The notes: generated by a model from the letters alone, not told the origin. DNA of 64,000 bases from Oryza sativa Japonica Group (GCF_034140825.1 NC_089039.1:26733001-26797000); one strand, 5' to 3'. Numbered from the stretch's first letter, positions 12,840 to 25,968 are shown. Translations and numbers: made by a program.

Positions 12840-12990
12840 CAACCTTACCAAATTTTAATAAAGTTATAAAAAAATGGCTGCATTTAGTTTGTTACCATAT
12901 TTTAATACTTATAGAAATCCTACTAAAATTTTAGCAAGTTATCAAAATTTGACAACTATATTGCTAAAATTTGGTAAGGTTTTTTTTACA
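12840..12990. repeat. AT-rich inverted-repeat (MITE-like) segment
   Basis: ACCTTACCAAATTTTA near 12849 is mirrored by AAAATTTGGTAAGGT near 12965. The ends form a long AT-rich inverted repeat of a kind common in rice intergenic DNA. No target duplication was found. It lies about 280 bp upstream of the VDAC start codon and so may be part of its promoter region. Confidence 0.55.
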
Positions 12991-13273
12991 TCAAAGTGAA
13001 CAGTCCCAAAAGTTCACCCTGCGCAACAATTAAATTAAGCAAATTAAATCATTTTTGGCATCTTCTTCCTCCCCAAGAAAAAGGGCCAGGATAAGCCCAT
13101 CCGACGGCGCAGGCGAGCCGAGAGCCCCGCGAGCGCAGATCTGGGCCGTCCGCCCGCCGATAAATACCAGCTCTCTCCTCCACTCCGCTTCACCCCCAAA
13201 TCAAATCCCCTTCTCCCATTTTTCCTCTCCTCGCTTCTCGCCGCAGCCGCCGCCGCCTCCTCCTCCTCTCGCC

Positions 13274-16194
13274 ATGGCCGCCGCTGCTCCCCCCGCGGGC
13301 CCCGGGCTCTACTCCGACATCGGCAAGAAGGCTAGAGGTTCGGGGATGCTGCGTCGTTGCTGGTTCTTTTTGTGGGGTGTTTTTGTGGTTGGGGTTTTGT
13401 GATTTTGTTGCCCTTTTGCTTGGGGTTGTTTCTTGGTTTCTTGGGTGTTTGCTGACGCTGGTTGTTTTTTTTTTCTGGTGGGATTTGCAGATCTCCTGTA
13501 TAGGGATTACCACACGGACCAGAAGTTCACGCTCACCACCTACGCCGCGAACGGAGCTGTGAGTTCCTCCCCACGACGCCTTTCATTTTTTTGGGTGGTG
13601 TTCTTGTGAAGTTATCTTGTTCTGTTCTTTTACTAGTATCTGGTTTGGTTTGGTTTTTGGTTTGCTGCGAGTAGGTGTTTGTTGGTAGGAGCACTTTGGT
13701 GGGCAGTGGGTGTGGGTGTGGGTTAGGCTTTAGGAGTTGGGAGCAAGTTGCGGTGGAATTACGGCTTGATTTATTTTCTGAAGCAAATCTGTGTAGGTTT
13801 GTGATTGCGATGGTTTGTGGTTCCCGCTTGGTTTAGTTTCCTACTAGTAAGGATTCAGGTAGGTTGGGGGTGTGTTCTTTGTTACAGAGTCTGCAGCTAT
13901 GTGTGATTTGTTACTGGTGTAAATGTAATCAGTCGTGATTTAGGGTTTATAATTGTTTTTTCTTCACAAATAACTCATGATTTATGTGTCTAGGTTGTAT
14001 TGTCATATTCTAGCTGTCGATGGTGTCTTTGCGCTCTGCGTGTAGTGGCTGATTGTGTGTTTGACACTTGCTGTGTATTACTGTATTATCATGTAGGCTT
14101 GTAGCTGAATGTATCATGACTCTTTAGTGGTTAATCTGCAAGTGTTGGTGAGGACATGTGCCATTGAAGTTCACACGCCTGTCTTTGAACTTTATATGGC
14201 TTAGTTTTGTTTAAAGTCACTTATCTTTCACCGTTGCTACAGAATTACTACATCCATGGAGTATTTGTTTCTAGTCCTCTGTGTCTACTCATATGGACTC
14301 AGTGTTTGTTCCCTTATTGGTTACTATTGCCATGAATTTGAGCTACATGTAGGCTAGTAATATGCAGTCGCAGTTTAGGACAATTTAGGATGTGTTTAAA
14401 TTTCTCTTTCTTGACTATGGAACTGTTGATGAAGTTGTTAGATGTTTTTTCAGAATGTATCTCATCTGTGACCTCAGTATGGAGGTGCCTATATGTGCCA
14501 TATATCATGTTAATATGTTGTTTACATTTGTTTACATATATCATGTTAGTACATTATTTCCCTCCTGTATAGTGTATATTCAGTCTGTTCTCATGGTCAT
14601 GTGTTGGTGACCTTATGGACTTGGTACTTTCGATGACAGATCACTGAGGTTTAGTATGGTGCTTACCTTTATCATGTACTGGTGATGCTGAAAATAGTGT
14701 TTTCAATTGCTCTGTCATGCTGCAACTGCGTAGCATAATGTCTATATAATCTTTACCTGTATCTCTGTTATGACGTTTTGTTGTCAATCTCCTTTGGCTA
14801 AACTTAGTATCTGTAGCATTGCATATGAAACTTTCCCAAGATTATAATGAGGTATGTTTTTTCCCTGCTTTTTCTAGGCAATCACTGTTGCTGGCACGAA
14901 GAAAAATGAGTCCATCTTCTCTGAAATCCAGAGCCAGGTGAAGAACAACAATGTGTCCGTGGATGTGAAAGCAACTTCAGACTCAAAAGCACGTTCTTTT
15001 CTTCTTCTCTTCTCTCTCTTCCATAACTTTTTTATTACCATGCCTTTGCTGATTATGCATAGCATGAAATTAAGGCCGCCATTTCTGTAGCAGTGACTGA
15101 TTAATTATCTCTTTTGCCAGTTGATAACTACATTCACAGTTCATGATCTGGGCACTCCAGGCCTGAAGGGAATTCTATCCATTCCTTTTCCCTACCAGAA
15201 GTCTGCAAAGGTACATGCCATTTCTTTTCTAGCTTGTACAATATGCTGAATCTCAATTTTGAGTCCTGTATAATTTCCTCCGTGTGTTTGGTTTCAGGCT
15301 GAAGTCCAGTACTTGCATCCACATGCTGGCCTGAATGCTATTGTTGGCCTGAATGCAAATCCTCTTGTTAGCTTTTCTGGTGTGTTTGGAACTGGGGCTT
15401 TTGCTGTTGGTACTGATGTTGCATTTGATACTGCAACTGGGGACTTCACCAAGTACAATGCGGGACTGAGCCACACTACTCCAGATCTCACTGCAGCACT
15501 GCTTCTGTAAGCAGTTTCATCCAATTCTTTGGTGTATTAACACTTCTCTAATATTCGTACTGTTGTTTTGGCCCTTTACCTGTTGTTTAACTCCTCCAAG
15601 TCCCAATCAATTGGCAGTATTTTCTGGGGACTTCTTAGGGCAGCTTGCTCAGCATCCTCTGTGTCATCTGTATGCTAGTTTGGACTAGTATTAGTGCAAC
15701 AAGTTACCGCAGTTGATGTGTTTTTCTAACATGCTTAGATTTTGGCAGCAGTTTCTGGGGACTTCTTGGGCAGTTTGCTTTGCATGTGTCATCTATATGC
15801 TAGTTTGGAATTGGTGCAACAAGTTACTGCAATAGATGTGTTATTCTAGCATGCTTTGATTTTGGTAGTAACAGAGTGATTTGCAAATTTCAGGAACAAC
15901 AAGGGAGACAGCCTTGCTGCTTCCTACTACCACAAGGTGAGCAAAACAAGTGCTGTTGGAGCAGAGCTGGCTCACAGCTTCTCGAGCAACGAGAACACTC
16001 TCACCTTCGGGACACAGCATGCCCTGGATGAACTCACTACTGTGAAGGCGCGCTTCAACAACTTTGGCATGGCCAGTGCGCTCATCCAGCACGAGTTCAG
16101 GCCCAAGTCGCTCGTCACCATCTCCACTGAGGTTGATACCAAGGCCATCGACAAGAGCTCCAAGGTTGGGCTGTCCCTGGTCCTCAAGCCTTGA
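13274..16194 (+). CDS. VDAC: Voltage-dependent anion channel (mitochondrial outer-membrane porin)
   Basis: Six exons (13274-13337, 13491-13558, 14878-14988, 15121-15210, 15298-15506 and 15894-16194) give 280 aa, the usual porin length. The start [18 protein letters not shown]-like region (the N-terminal helix, then [15 protein letters not shown]) and the eukaryotic-porin end ([19 protein letters not shown]) are both present. The protein should form a 19-strand beta-barrel in the mitochondrial outer membrane that passes ATP, ADP and other metabolites. The start codon is the first ATG after a C/T-rich leader, in a strong GCCATGG context. Intron 3 (14989-15120) needs a GC donor, because only the AAA|GC border keeps the frame and the family sequence (ATSDSK then LITTFTV). 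A TATA-like GATAAATA lies near 13159. Intron 5 holds a local duplication. Which VDAC paralogue this is was not determined. Confidence 0.96.
15617..15865. repeat. About 125-bp tandem duplication inside VDAC intron 5
   Basis: Two adjacent, roughly 90% alike copies both run from TTTCTGGGGACTTCTT through GCTAGTTTGGA to a GATGTGTT/CTAACATGCTT-like end. The second copy runs almost to the acceptor of exon 6, so the duplication also doubled acceptor-proximal intron sequence. It does not touch coding sequence. Confidence 0.75.
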
Positions 16195-16641
16195 AGGTCG
16201 CCTGCTTTTTCTGGTTTGGTTTAGGATGCTAGCTTTTGATATCAGCAGCTCATTGAACAAAACTTGTAATCGGCTTAACTTTGGTTGCCTCTAGCCTGTT
16301 CTAGACTACATGAGGGTTTCTGTTACCAGTCAATCTGTCTCGGTTTCTTTTTGGTCATTTGCGGGCATATTGATGGGAAAACATGTCCCGGAATCTGAGT
16401 GTCAAAACTCTTGGGTGAAATTGGTCACGTACTTCAAAGTTCACCCTCTGAATCCAGCTGCAGATACTTCTGTTTGATTCAAAACCATATTTCTTCTCTA
16501 ACTAGGCTACTTTGAATTCATCTTGTTCATCATAAGATGGCATATATCTGCTGCTTATAAGTGCACAGGATGCATTTATTTGGCTAATTCGTTATTAGAC
16601 AGGTCTGAGCCCGTAGTAATCATTGAAGCACACGACATGCC

Positions 16642-16719
16642 ATTCTGTTATTTGTTTATCATTATATCACTATAATCACTATTCTGTTATTTGTTTATCA
16701 TTATATCACTATAATCACT
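16642..16719. repeat. Exact 39-bp tandem duplication
   Basis: The unit starting ATTCTGTTATTTGTTTATCA occurs twice in a row without a mismatch (16642-16680 and 16681-16719). It lies between the convergent VDAC and AP2 genes, in DNA with no other visible gene (about 16200-16910). Exact identity suggests a recent slippage event. Confidence 0.9.
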
Positions 16720-16910
16720 ATCTCCTTTTTGTTCAATGCAATGCCTGGAAAGTGTTAGTGAGCAAAATAAGCTTTCTGCTTTGTTGTTCGGCACAAGTCT
16801 GTAAACATGTCAAATGGAAAAGTAATCAGTGAAAAAGGGAAGGTTGATTTGTAGCTGAACACAAAGTGTTAGCAATTTACACAAGATACAAATCCTGAGC
16901 CACCAACATG

Positions 16911-18779
16911 CTATTGCTGCAGCGACTGCATGCTTCCAAAACCACTATAACATGCGATGTCCTCTTCAAATCCAGCACTACCACTTGCAGCATGCACATT
17001 TCCTGATGAAAGCAGATCACACATGTCCATGTCCGGAGCAGCATCTCCCTGGAAGAAGTTGTGGTATTCATATCCTTCTCCTGGATGGGCACCCGGCTCT
17101 CTCATCTCACCTCCATTTTCTTCACCTGCATCTGAATTCTTCTCAACCAGCTGCCTGAACATCGACGATTTCAGAAGAAGGCTAAGAGCAGTGGATGATG
17201 ATCTCTTTCTAGATGAGCCACTGGGAGAGATTATCATGGAGGCTTCTTGATTATTAGTACTGCTACTGCCACCGTCACCACCACCCAGTGATTGTGCATT
17301 GTGATATGAGGTGAAAGGATTGCTCTGAGGGAGCATCATCATCTGGGTTTCCATTGGGAGGAAGTGATCTACAGGGATCTGCATTGCAAGAGCTTCTGCA
17401 GGGTTCATGGCAACATGAGCAGGGGTTGGCTTCAGCCATGTGATGTATGATCTGAGGTCGAAGTTCGTGACGGCGTTTACGCCTTTGTACTCGATCGCGG
17501 CGATGTCGTAGGCACGGGCAGCCTCTTCTTGAGTGCCTGGAGAAAAAGATTTAGGAAGAATGGCAGATGGGCCGATGTTAAGATGTGAAGTTTTGGATGC
17601 ATTGGAATACCAATTCACAATGTAGAATAGAGTATAAGCACTGTTCTTGTACTCACTGTAGGTTCCTAGGTAGAGGTACTTGTTTCCGAAAACACGCCCA
17701 ATTCTTGCTTCCCATCTTCCATTTTGATGATGCCTGAAAGTATGCAGTAGACATTCAGTGACAAACCTATCTTCAGAACTGTTGATAGAGTACAATACAT
17801 TTTTCTGTCCAAATATACCTCGCAACCCCTCTGTACTTGGACACACCTCTTGAGAAGCCACTGCTCTTCCTGGCATCAGTTTAGATGCTTGTCAAAGTTG
17901 AATAGGTGATAACAGAATAGGAGACTGAACCTCTCTCTAAAAAAAAGTAAAAAAAGAATAGGAGATTGAACATGCTAAAGACTTTGATGGTACCTCCTTA
18001 GAGATGCAAGATACTCTTCCTTAGTAAGATTCTCCATTATCTTCAACTCCTTTTCATAGTCCATTACCTGAAATATATCAAATGAACCTCATATATTATG
18101 ATTCACAACTGTGTTTCTAGTATGGGCCAGCTTGCTAAGTAGATATTCTTATACCGGAAAATTTGTATAGGTAGTTGGTCCCCAGTACTTGAGAGCAGCA
18201 AGGTCATAAGCCCTTGCTGCTGCCTCCTCCTCATCATATGCTCCAAGATAGACTGATGCAAATCAAAACAACATGTGCATAATTACTCAAACTGATCTAT
18301 AGCATAGCTATGCTATTGCAAACACAAGCAGAAGGAAGAAGAACAAGATCACTTTACCCTGCTTGCCCTTCTTCCTCTGTGTAGGATTCCACGAGTTCTT
18401 GTCCCACAAATGTGCTTCGAAACGACCTGTCCACCGATGCCTACATGACAACATCTTCTTGTCATCTCTACAAGCTCTGAATCTGTCACAAGGCACAAGA
18501 ATTTTTCAGTGTATATATGGTTTACTTCTTTTACCTGCTAACTCCACGAAACCTAGAGCTCCTCTTGACAGTGATGCCTGACAAGGACGACTTGCCAATG
18601 CCACCACCATTGGTGTCACCATCACCATTGATCGGTGCGAGCAAAGACGGCTCCCTCCTTCTCCTCCTGACAACCGGGCCCGCCTCGGCGCCGCCTTCCA
18701 GCGCATTGATGATCATTGCTGGAGATGATCCTGAGTAGTTTTCAATCTCATTCTTCACCATCATGATGCTATGATCCAT
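16911..18779 (-). CDS. Double-AP2-domain transcription factor (AINTEGUMENTA/WRINKLED-like group)
   Basis: Seven exons in minus order (18779-18535, 18440-18358, 18252-18155, 18067-17994, 17869-17819, 17733-17657 and 17536-16911) give 417 aa. AP2 repeat 1 starts at SSRFRGVSR (about residue 74), continues [15 protein letters not shown] and [25 protein letters not shown] linker [24 protein letters not shown]-type block with [14 protein letters not shown] leads to repeat 2 (about 178-237: [41 protein letters not shown]). The C-terminal 180 residues are Ser/Asn/Met-rich with no known domain. Two AP2 repeats place it in the AP2 subfamily of sequence-specific nuclear regulators. The linker resembles WRINKLED/AIL proteins. 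The 9-nt VYL micro-exon of many relatives is not separate here. The exact paralogue is not certain. Intron 6 is 120 nt, a multiple of three, and has no in-frame stop (see findings). Confidence 0.93.
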
Positions 18780-19569
18780 GGTTGTTAGTTGTTACTGCTT
18801 ACTAACTTGGTTCTTGGCCTCCAATGTAGCATGTAGCTATCTGAATGACTGAATGAACAGTAGCAACACTGAAGAAAAGAAGCGGATTTGATCCAGGAGA
18901 GACACCATTACCTGCAGGTGTGTTTATGTACTGGTTGCATTGGCTGGCGACAGAGTTTGTCACCTAGTAGAGACAAGACAATGTGTTGATGATTCCATGG
19001 CTAAATGAGCTTCACTGCGTCCCTGATTACTATGATGAGTTCTTGTCCATATTCCTGTTTGGAAACATCGATTTTAACCGCAAATGTTTTTTGTCTCAAG
19101 GCGGCTGTGAGATGTGCAGAATCGAGTACAATTTTTTTTACCTGTTTATTGTCAGCATATTTTGCGGTGTCATACAGGCTGCAACAAGAAGCCAAAGTAT
19201 TATTCTCACACGAGTCCAAGCTCAAATCTTGGCGCCTTCTTGTGGCGAGACAAAACAGCAGCAAATAGCTGAGAAAACTGTGCTTTTTTTCCGCCTTGTT
19301 TGTATCTGTGTTAGCGTCTTTTGCAGCTCACGGTCTCATCTGCAGTCTGAGCGCGCCATGGACAGAGTTCTCATTATGTCTGGGCTCACCAGAGTTCGTG
19401 TCATGGACAGGAATGCCGATCCAATTAGAGCCATTGAAGTTTGGATCGCTACCAAATTAGAGTGTCTGGGAGCAAAATTTGCCTTAAAATTTCTACTAGC
19501 TACAGTGTTCGCCCAGAAGGCGGAAGAAGCACCGGAAATATATGAAAATAAAGAACGTGCAACAAAAAC
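18780..19569. other. Intergenic between AP2 gene and tRNA-Met
   Basis: This holds the promoter of the AP2 gene on the minus strand. A 209-codon open frame on the plus strand (18983-19612) runs through into the tRNA gene and has no recognisable protein features, so I do not call a gene. Confidence 0.5.
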
Positions 19570-19657
19570 GGGGTGGTGGCGCAGTTGGCTAGCGCGTAGG
19601 TCTCATAGCTAAACGTGAGTAATCCTGAGGTCGAGAGTTCGAGCCTCTCTCACCCCA
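19570..19657 (+). tRNA. trnM-CAU: Elongator tRNA-Met (anticodon CAT) with intron
   Basis: A complete cloverleaf is visible. The acceptor stem GGGGTGG pairs with TCACCCC, and A is the discriminator. The D arm is GCGC...GCGC. The anticodon loop carries CAT at 19604-19606. The T arm is GAGAG-TTCGAGC-CTCTC, which also serves as an intact pol III B box. The gene is 88 nt, and an insert of about 12 nt (GCTAAACGTGAG region) follows the base after the anticodon, the standard place of the intron in plant elongator tRNA-Met genes. A T-run that could end pol III transcription lies at about 19750. The encoded tRNA delivers Met during elongation. Confidence 0.93.
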
Positions 19658-20024
19658 AATATTGAGTGATGAGGGAATGCTCCTGTGACAACTGGGTTCG
19701 TCACATTCATCTGATCTCAGATGTTTACGAGCTAGTCTGAACTCGATTAAATTTTTTTTGTTCAAATGCAACTGATTTCATGTATAATCTCCACGTTCCA
19801 AACAAGTCATTGATGTTAACGAAGTACTGCCTAGTGGATGGACAAAAAAAAGCGCGAGCAAAGTTTGGACACTAGCAAACAGGCAACCATTATTCAGAAC
19901 ACATTTCACAACCATTTCCTGCCTTTTTATTATGCTCTCGGGGTTAATGAAACACATGATTGCCCAGACGGGGCAAATTATTCAGAATAACATGCTACAA
20001 GCTAATCTAGCCTTGACATAGTAT

Positions 20025-23000
20025 TTATGTAGCGGAAGGTAGTGCCCGGTTCTTAGGCAAGGGGCCAATGTCATATATGATCTCCCTGTGGCAAGACCAA
20101 ACGAGTTTAATGGCTTCTGGAGTTCCGATCCCTGCACCTCTTGGATCACCAGCAGGCCCAAACCTGAATTACAAATAATAAAATGACATGTTAACCTATT
20201 TTGGTTAAAAAAGGAAGATGGCAGGTTCCAGTTTCTAGTCTTAGCTCACCAGTGGTTCTGTGGAGCACCAGTTGTCCTTGCTCGGATGCCGGCATATGTT
20301 GTCCCGTTAACTGATCGCCCAAGTACTTCCTGAAAACCGATGAGTGTGTGTTGGATAAGTCACTGAGCCGATTGGATTCAAGTGTTCAATTGTTGGTGGC
20401 AAAAGCTGCGTGAGTATTGCTACAAGATGGCTTGACAAATGTTAGCCTAACTAGCTTGGTGGTACCGTGGTAGAATTATTCAACCAAGTGAATGGGCATG
20501 GGTGCAACACACAACAGAGATGAAAACCAACTTACCTGCAGGAATAAAGGGTCGTTTGAAACAACTGCAGCCGTCAGATGAGCGTTCATCCTTTCACAGG
20601 CTTCTAATACTAATTCAAGCTCATCATCAGAATACTCTGTAACCACCTGCGCATATGAACTTGGAATAGGTTAGTACTATATCACAATGACAATTGAAAC
20701 TTGTAGGTTGTTATCAATTCTATTGAAAGCTAGCATGCATATGCACAAAATCACTGATTAACTACAAGTAGACCATACCATATTAAAGAAAAGTACTCCT
20801 ATTCTTTAACCATGCAGTAGGTTAACAAAATTCATGTCATAGCTATGCCAGGTTACCGTTAAATAAAAAATTGTATCTAATCGTGGCAAGACAATGCATC
20901 AAAAATCTCTTACCTGGAAAGGACCAAAGATCTCCCTTGTCACAAGCTCAAAATTGCCACTTTTAAGGATTTCCGATAGAGGAACAAATACAGCAGTTGG
21001 TTTGAAGGCACCATATATTTCTGGGATAGAATGGTTCTCCAGAGGTTCACCACCAAACAGGACCTTTGATCCTGGTATTTTGAGAAGGTTTTTCATGTGC
21101 TCTATCATGCTTGATGTTGTAACCTGGACGGCATAGGAAAAATATATTTAACTTCATGGAGAAACCATAATGATGGTCATCTAGTTATGCAACCACATGA
21201 ACAAATTAACAAGCAAAAATGAGTGTTGAATGGCTCCATGTCCATTTTCTCTATATATGTTTTGCAAGGATCAGTTCCAGTCAGTTCTTCTAGACACTTT
21301 GATATTTGAACCTAGTAGCCACTAGCAGGGATTCAGGAACATATATAGTTGCCCATCCCTATTTTGTTTTTCAACAACTTTTGAACCACAAAATGTTCAA
21401 ATACTAACAAAAAATAGTATTAATACATGAAAATGGCTAGTGATTAGAGTTGATCACTCACAGTAAGGACTGGGCCAATGGTCAAGTCTTCAAGCTTCCT
21501 TCTTTCAGAAAGACTTTTCATTTTATCAAGAAGCCCACTAGACGACCAATTCTGCAAGTTAAGAAAATTAAACAACAGATTAAGATATGAAAAGTAACAC
21601 AAGCTCAACTAGCTTCCAAAGCTCAAATAAAAAAGAAAGACAAATTGTATTTTCCTTTTCTCAGGAGCACTGGACCTATTGTCTTGAAATCAGTAGGATC
21701 GATATTATAAGACAGTCGGTCTTAAACCTAGTGTTGATCATTGGATAAGTTACTACTGTAGTCATAAATAACCTTGTCCATAAGTAAATGGCTCAAACCA
21801 TCAAGATAAAAAAGAAGCATGTAACATAAGTTATATGTCAAGAGTCATGATCACAGTCAAAGACTCAAGCAAAGAAGGAACATAATACTAATCTTCACTA
21901 TTACCTTGTGCATGAATAGAATAGACTGAGCAGAGCACTTCTGACCACTGCAAGCATAAGCATCCTGGTCGCAAACCCATGCAATGTAATCAACCTGTTT
22001 GGGTATGGAAAAGTATGTCAGGTCAGCTCGGTAGCTACGCACTGAATTTTTTATATACAATACGAAGAACTGAACAGAAATGACTTCAGACCTCTTGAAC
22101 ATCTGGACCAAGAATTTTCCAGTCAAAACCAGCATCTTCCAATTTGATTTTGCCTTTCAAATCAGCAGCCAATTTCTCTGCTATCCGTGAGCTCCCAGTG
22201 AAGAGGGTCATTTTCGGATTTGCCTAAAAGAGATCATGTGAAAATCAAATTCAGCATGAAATCTGTGCTGCTAGTAGGACAGAAGTGTACTTTTGGCACT
22301 GCATATAAAACTATCAGATGCATTTTAGTTGTGAATTAAATCCTTAACAATCCATTGGAAATGATGTATCACCCCAACAAAGGAAAGATCAGATGAATTG
22401 CAGCACACTGGTCCGGTGGTCCTATATTAACATGATGAGCAGCATATAATGTTACAATATGGAACTCAGTTGATCAGATATTGAGAAATGTAGGTATTTC
22501 AATCCAGTAATTACAAAGTATTGACATGGTCAAATGCATTATTCAAAAGCAATTATCAAGGGGAAACTGTAAAACTCTCATCTTCTAAAAGGTGGTGTTA
22601 GTGATAATGTGTGCTAATTTGTTATGCTATCTGATACAGCATGTAATCTCTTTACTTTACAGTGAGTGAGAGGGTAGCTATTCAAACCTCTAACAGCAGC
22701 TTGTTCATCGTGATACCATCAGAATTTATGAAGTCCACATCCTCTGCTGGCATCCCACATGCGTGAAGCAACCTAAGCATCTGGTCCATCACAATGCTAA
22801 CTTTGCTGTCAACTTTGAGGACAGGTTTATTTCCCATATACAGTGCTCCCATTAGTTGCAGTAATGGAATCTCCAATGGGAAATTGAACGGTGTGATAAT
22901 TGCAACCTGTTCAGAATTATATATATAACATTAGAGCTAACATGATACCCAAAAAAAACCTGGTATTGCCTAAATAAATGGCTAAACATTCAACTACATT

Positions 23001-25724
23001 GTTAGAGTACTCACCGGACCATATGGCCAACGGTAACCATTACTGCTTTGTCCAAGATGGTTGCCAGGTACAGCAAATGATCGAGCCAGAAAGCGTACCT
23101 ACCATACCAGAGAAATAGTTGATGTGAATGATGAGAATATATCGGAGAAGTTTTTTCAATCTGCAGAATGCAGCATTTTGCAAGTTCCTTGGAAATGATG
23201 TGCTCTTTCAACAAATTACAAGTCTACCACTACAAACTGCAGCGCTAATGAAAGTATCAATTATATCATAGTACTTGTGAACATGTCAATGAAGGAACTG
23301 ATCTGATATGTAGATTACACTGATACTATGAAATGGTCCTCTCTTTTTTTATACCTGATCTCCACAAAAGTTCTCCAAGAATTTTTGAGAGACTTGAACT
23401 TCTGCAAGAGCTTGCTGATAGCTCTTTGGAGATACCCTCTGGATAAGTTTAGCAAAGAAATCTGAAACCTGTCAATCACCAATGACACAATCAGAAACTA
23501 AAAGCAATAGATAGAAAAGCATATCCTTTATTCTCTCCTTCTCAACATGACCTAATTTGGCATTTATAGGAGTGTCATAATGCAGGCCAATGGATGCACA
23601 GCTAGAGTCATCTAAAATCTCACTGAAAGTAATAGGAAGTCAAACCATTTAATTTTAAGATAACATACCACAGGTTGACCAAGCATGTTTGCAGCTTTGG
23701 CAGATATATCTCCATACATGAGATACCTGCATATTAAAGATACCGAAGTTCGTCAAAGCATACATGAGCATTGTTGTTAACTGCCACTGTCAGTGTCAGT
23801 TATACAGTACAAGTTTAAATATAGTACACAGTTTTTTATCGTATTGAATTTTTCCTACTCCACAAAGTTTGTTTACTGTGTGTAAAGCATGTTGTTATCA
23901 GCAATATATTTTTGGGAAAATTGATAATTTGTCACTCCTTAGAGTGGTACATCATTTTCCAACTCCATGTGACCCTAGGATCACATGTGATAGACACACA
24001 GGGGGGTAAATCATCCATTTGATACCAAATCCCCTATGTGTATAGCTTGGCTTTTCGGGGGAGTTGGAGTCAACTGTGCAAGAACAAGGATACTGTAGCT
24101 AACTATTCATGTAGCATAGCACAAATACTTCAGTGACCAGGAGTTTGATAAAGCTGCAAAAATTTATCAATGAGAAAGAAGAGCCAGTAAGTGGATTAGC
24201 TATCAGGTAAAATAAACTCTGTTGTGTTAGATGCCTTTTGTAATGCATCCAAAGTTGGGGTTCAAACACAACAGACAGCCAAAAGAAAAAAGTCAAACAT
24301 TGGAAAACCATGCAATGCATTAGTAGTACAAGAAAACTACACTGACCTCTCTGGAGCTTTAAGTGGGTTGTGAAGTCCATGCTTTGGGCAATTAGATAAA
24401 CTCTCTACAAATGGCTGCACCGGAAAAAAAAAATGCACGTTGCCTGAGGATACGCTTCAGAGCAGATAACAGATTCACAGTAATATCAACTAAGTCTAAA
24501 TATAACCGTAGTCAGTCATTTTAATGTAAGAGAGTTTGTTTCTTTAACGGATCAATCTGTGGGTTTTTTTAGTGGAGTAAGCTGAGGAAGGTTAATAACA
24601 ATTAATATCACCGCAACACGGAAATAATAAAAGAAACATCTGAAAGTAACTAACGTACCTTTATTTCTGCTTCCTGAACCTCAGCAACTTTGATAAATTT
24701 TTCACCATTTAAAGGATCAACTAGCCAATTCCAGTTACCAGATGTTGTCCAACTGCCCTGCACTGAACTTAACCCTATCAGCAGTCTGATCAGAACTTTA
24801 TTTATCAAGCATCTCTACGTCCATGCCAAAATAACTTCTTTCTTCCATATAGGTGAAAGGCTACATGACAGTGACATGTTTGACTGGAACAACCATTCGG
24901 AAATAAACTACACCTTAACTCTTATTAGCTCAGTAGAAGTTAGAACTGAATGTTTATGAAGCAAAGAGATCAAGCACATGTCATTGCTTTGAAAAATCAA
25001 CAGTAATGTGCGGCAAAACTGCATAAGCAGTCATAACATAACCTGTGGAAAGTATGAGAATTACCAAACACGTATTTCCTCTTCAAAATATAATAGGCAT
25101 GGCATTTTATCGTTCAAATAAGACACAATGTCAAACTCTTCTCAAGTAAAATTACTTCCCACCATAACCATATGAACTAGTTTGTGCACTGCCACAGCAT
25201 TCCTATGAATTGGTTTTGCAACATCACAAGCACTAACTAATAATATCCCTCCAGATTCAATGTGTACAAAAACAATAAGCAGAACCCCAAATGGGAGCTC
25301 TCTTACCAAAATTCTGCACTTCCGCCGGGCTCGAACCTGAAATTTCCTGAGGAGACACCGTCGCGAATGGCGGCGTGTGCATCCACCTGCCAATCAATCA
25401 CCCAAACGATGAGTCGACCATATTCATCGCCCGCAACCAAAACCACGATGCCGGATCGCTCCCAAAAAAAACGGTGGAAAAAGCGAGCGCCGCAACGAGC
25501 GGCTCGACCGGAAACTCGCATCAGATCACCCAAACGCCAACGGCGCCCAAACCGCCGCAGCACGATCCACGCACGCACGCACGCACGCACGCCCATTCCC
25601 GACAACCCTCCACGCGAGCAGATCAGGGGAGGGGGTTTCAGACAGATCACCTGGAGGCGAGCGCGGCGGGGCCTGACCGCCGGACGGCGGCGGCGAGGCG
25701 CCGCCGGGAAAGGATGAGGCTCAT
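20025..25724 (-). CDS. P5CDH: Delta-1-pyrroline-5-carboxylate dehydrogenase, mitochondrial (ALDH12 family)
   Basis: Fifteen exons run from 25724-25651 (exon 1) to 20163-20025 (last). All have GT-AG borders and the phases join to 550 codons, the family's length. The enzyme oxidises P5C/glutamate semialdehyde to glutamate with NAD+, the second step of proline catabolism in the mitochondrial matrix. The first 30 residues (MSLILSRRRLAA..., Arg-rich, no acids) look like a matrix-targeting peptide. Landmarks are FNFPLEIPLLQLMGALYMGN (cofactor region), FTGSSRIAEKL (about 275), a candidate general base in KLEDAGF (Glu296), the catalytic cysteine in GQKCSAQS (Cys331) and EIFGPFQ (near 440). Exons: 25651-25724, 25307-25386, 24659-24762, 24347-24414, 23669-23726, 23355-23468, 23015-23098, 22688-22906, 22092-22223, 21905-21994, 21462-21551, 20914-21123, 20536-20646, 20250-20329 and 20025-20163. 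A Mutator-like element starts 245 bp upstream. Confidence 0.97.
25566..25593. repeat. (ACGC)n microsatellite in P5CDH intron 1
   Basis: A run of ACGC units lies in the first intron of P5CDH, between exon 1 (25651-25724) and exon 2 (25307-25386). Such runs are length-variable and could serve as a marker. No function is implied. Confidence 0.85.
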
Positions 25725-25968
25725 GGCTCTCGATCGGCGAGCTCGGGCCGCGCGCGGCGCGGCGACCCGGCGGTGGAGCGGAGCGGAGTGGTGTCCTCGC
25801 CTCGCTCTCTTCTTTCCACGGTACGGTCTCGTGTCGCGACTCGCTGCGTGCGTGTGCAGTGGCAGCGGCAGCGTGGGTGTCCTCGATTTATGGAGGCGAG
25901 AAGAGGTGGGCTGATATGATGATGATCCGATGATGTGATCGGCGAGGAGGAGGGGAAGTGAATCCCGG

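Noticed and set aside
18983-19612. 209-codon plus-strand frame running into the tRNA gene
   Set aside because: No domain or splice support. It ends inside a functional tRNA, which a protein gene would not.
19570-19770. tRNA-derived SINE instead of a true tRNA gene
   Set aside because: All stems pair through the acceptor end, the anticodon and intron position are canonical, and no tRNA-unrelated SINE body with an A or T tail and target duplication follows.
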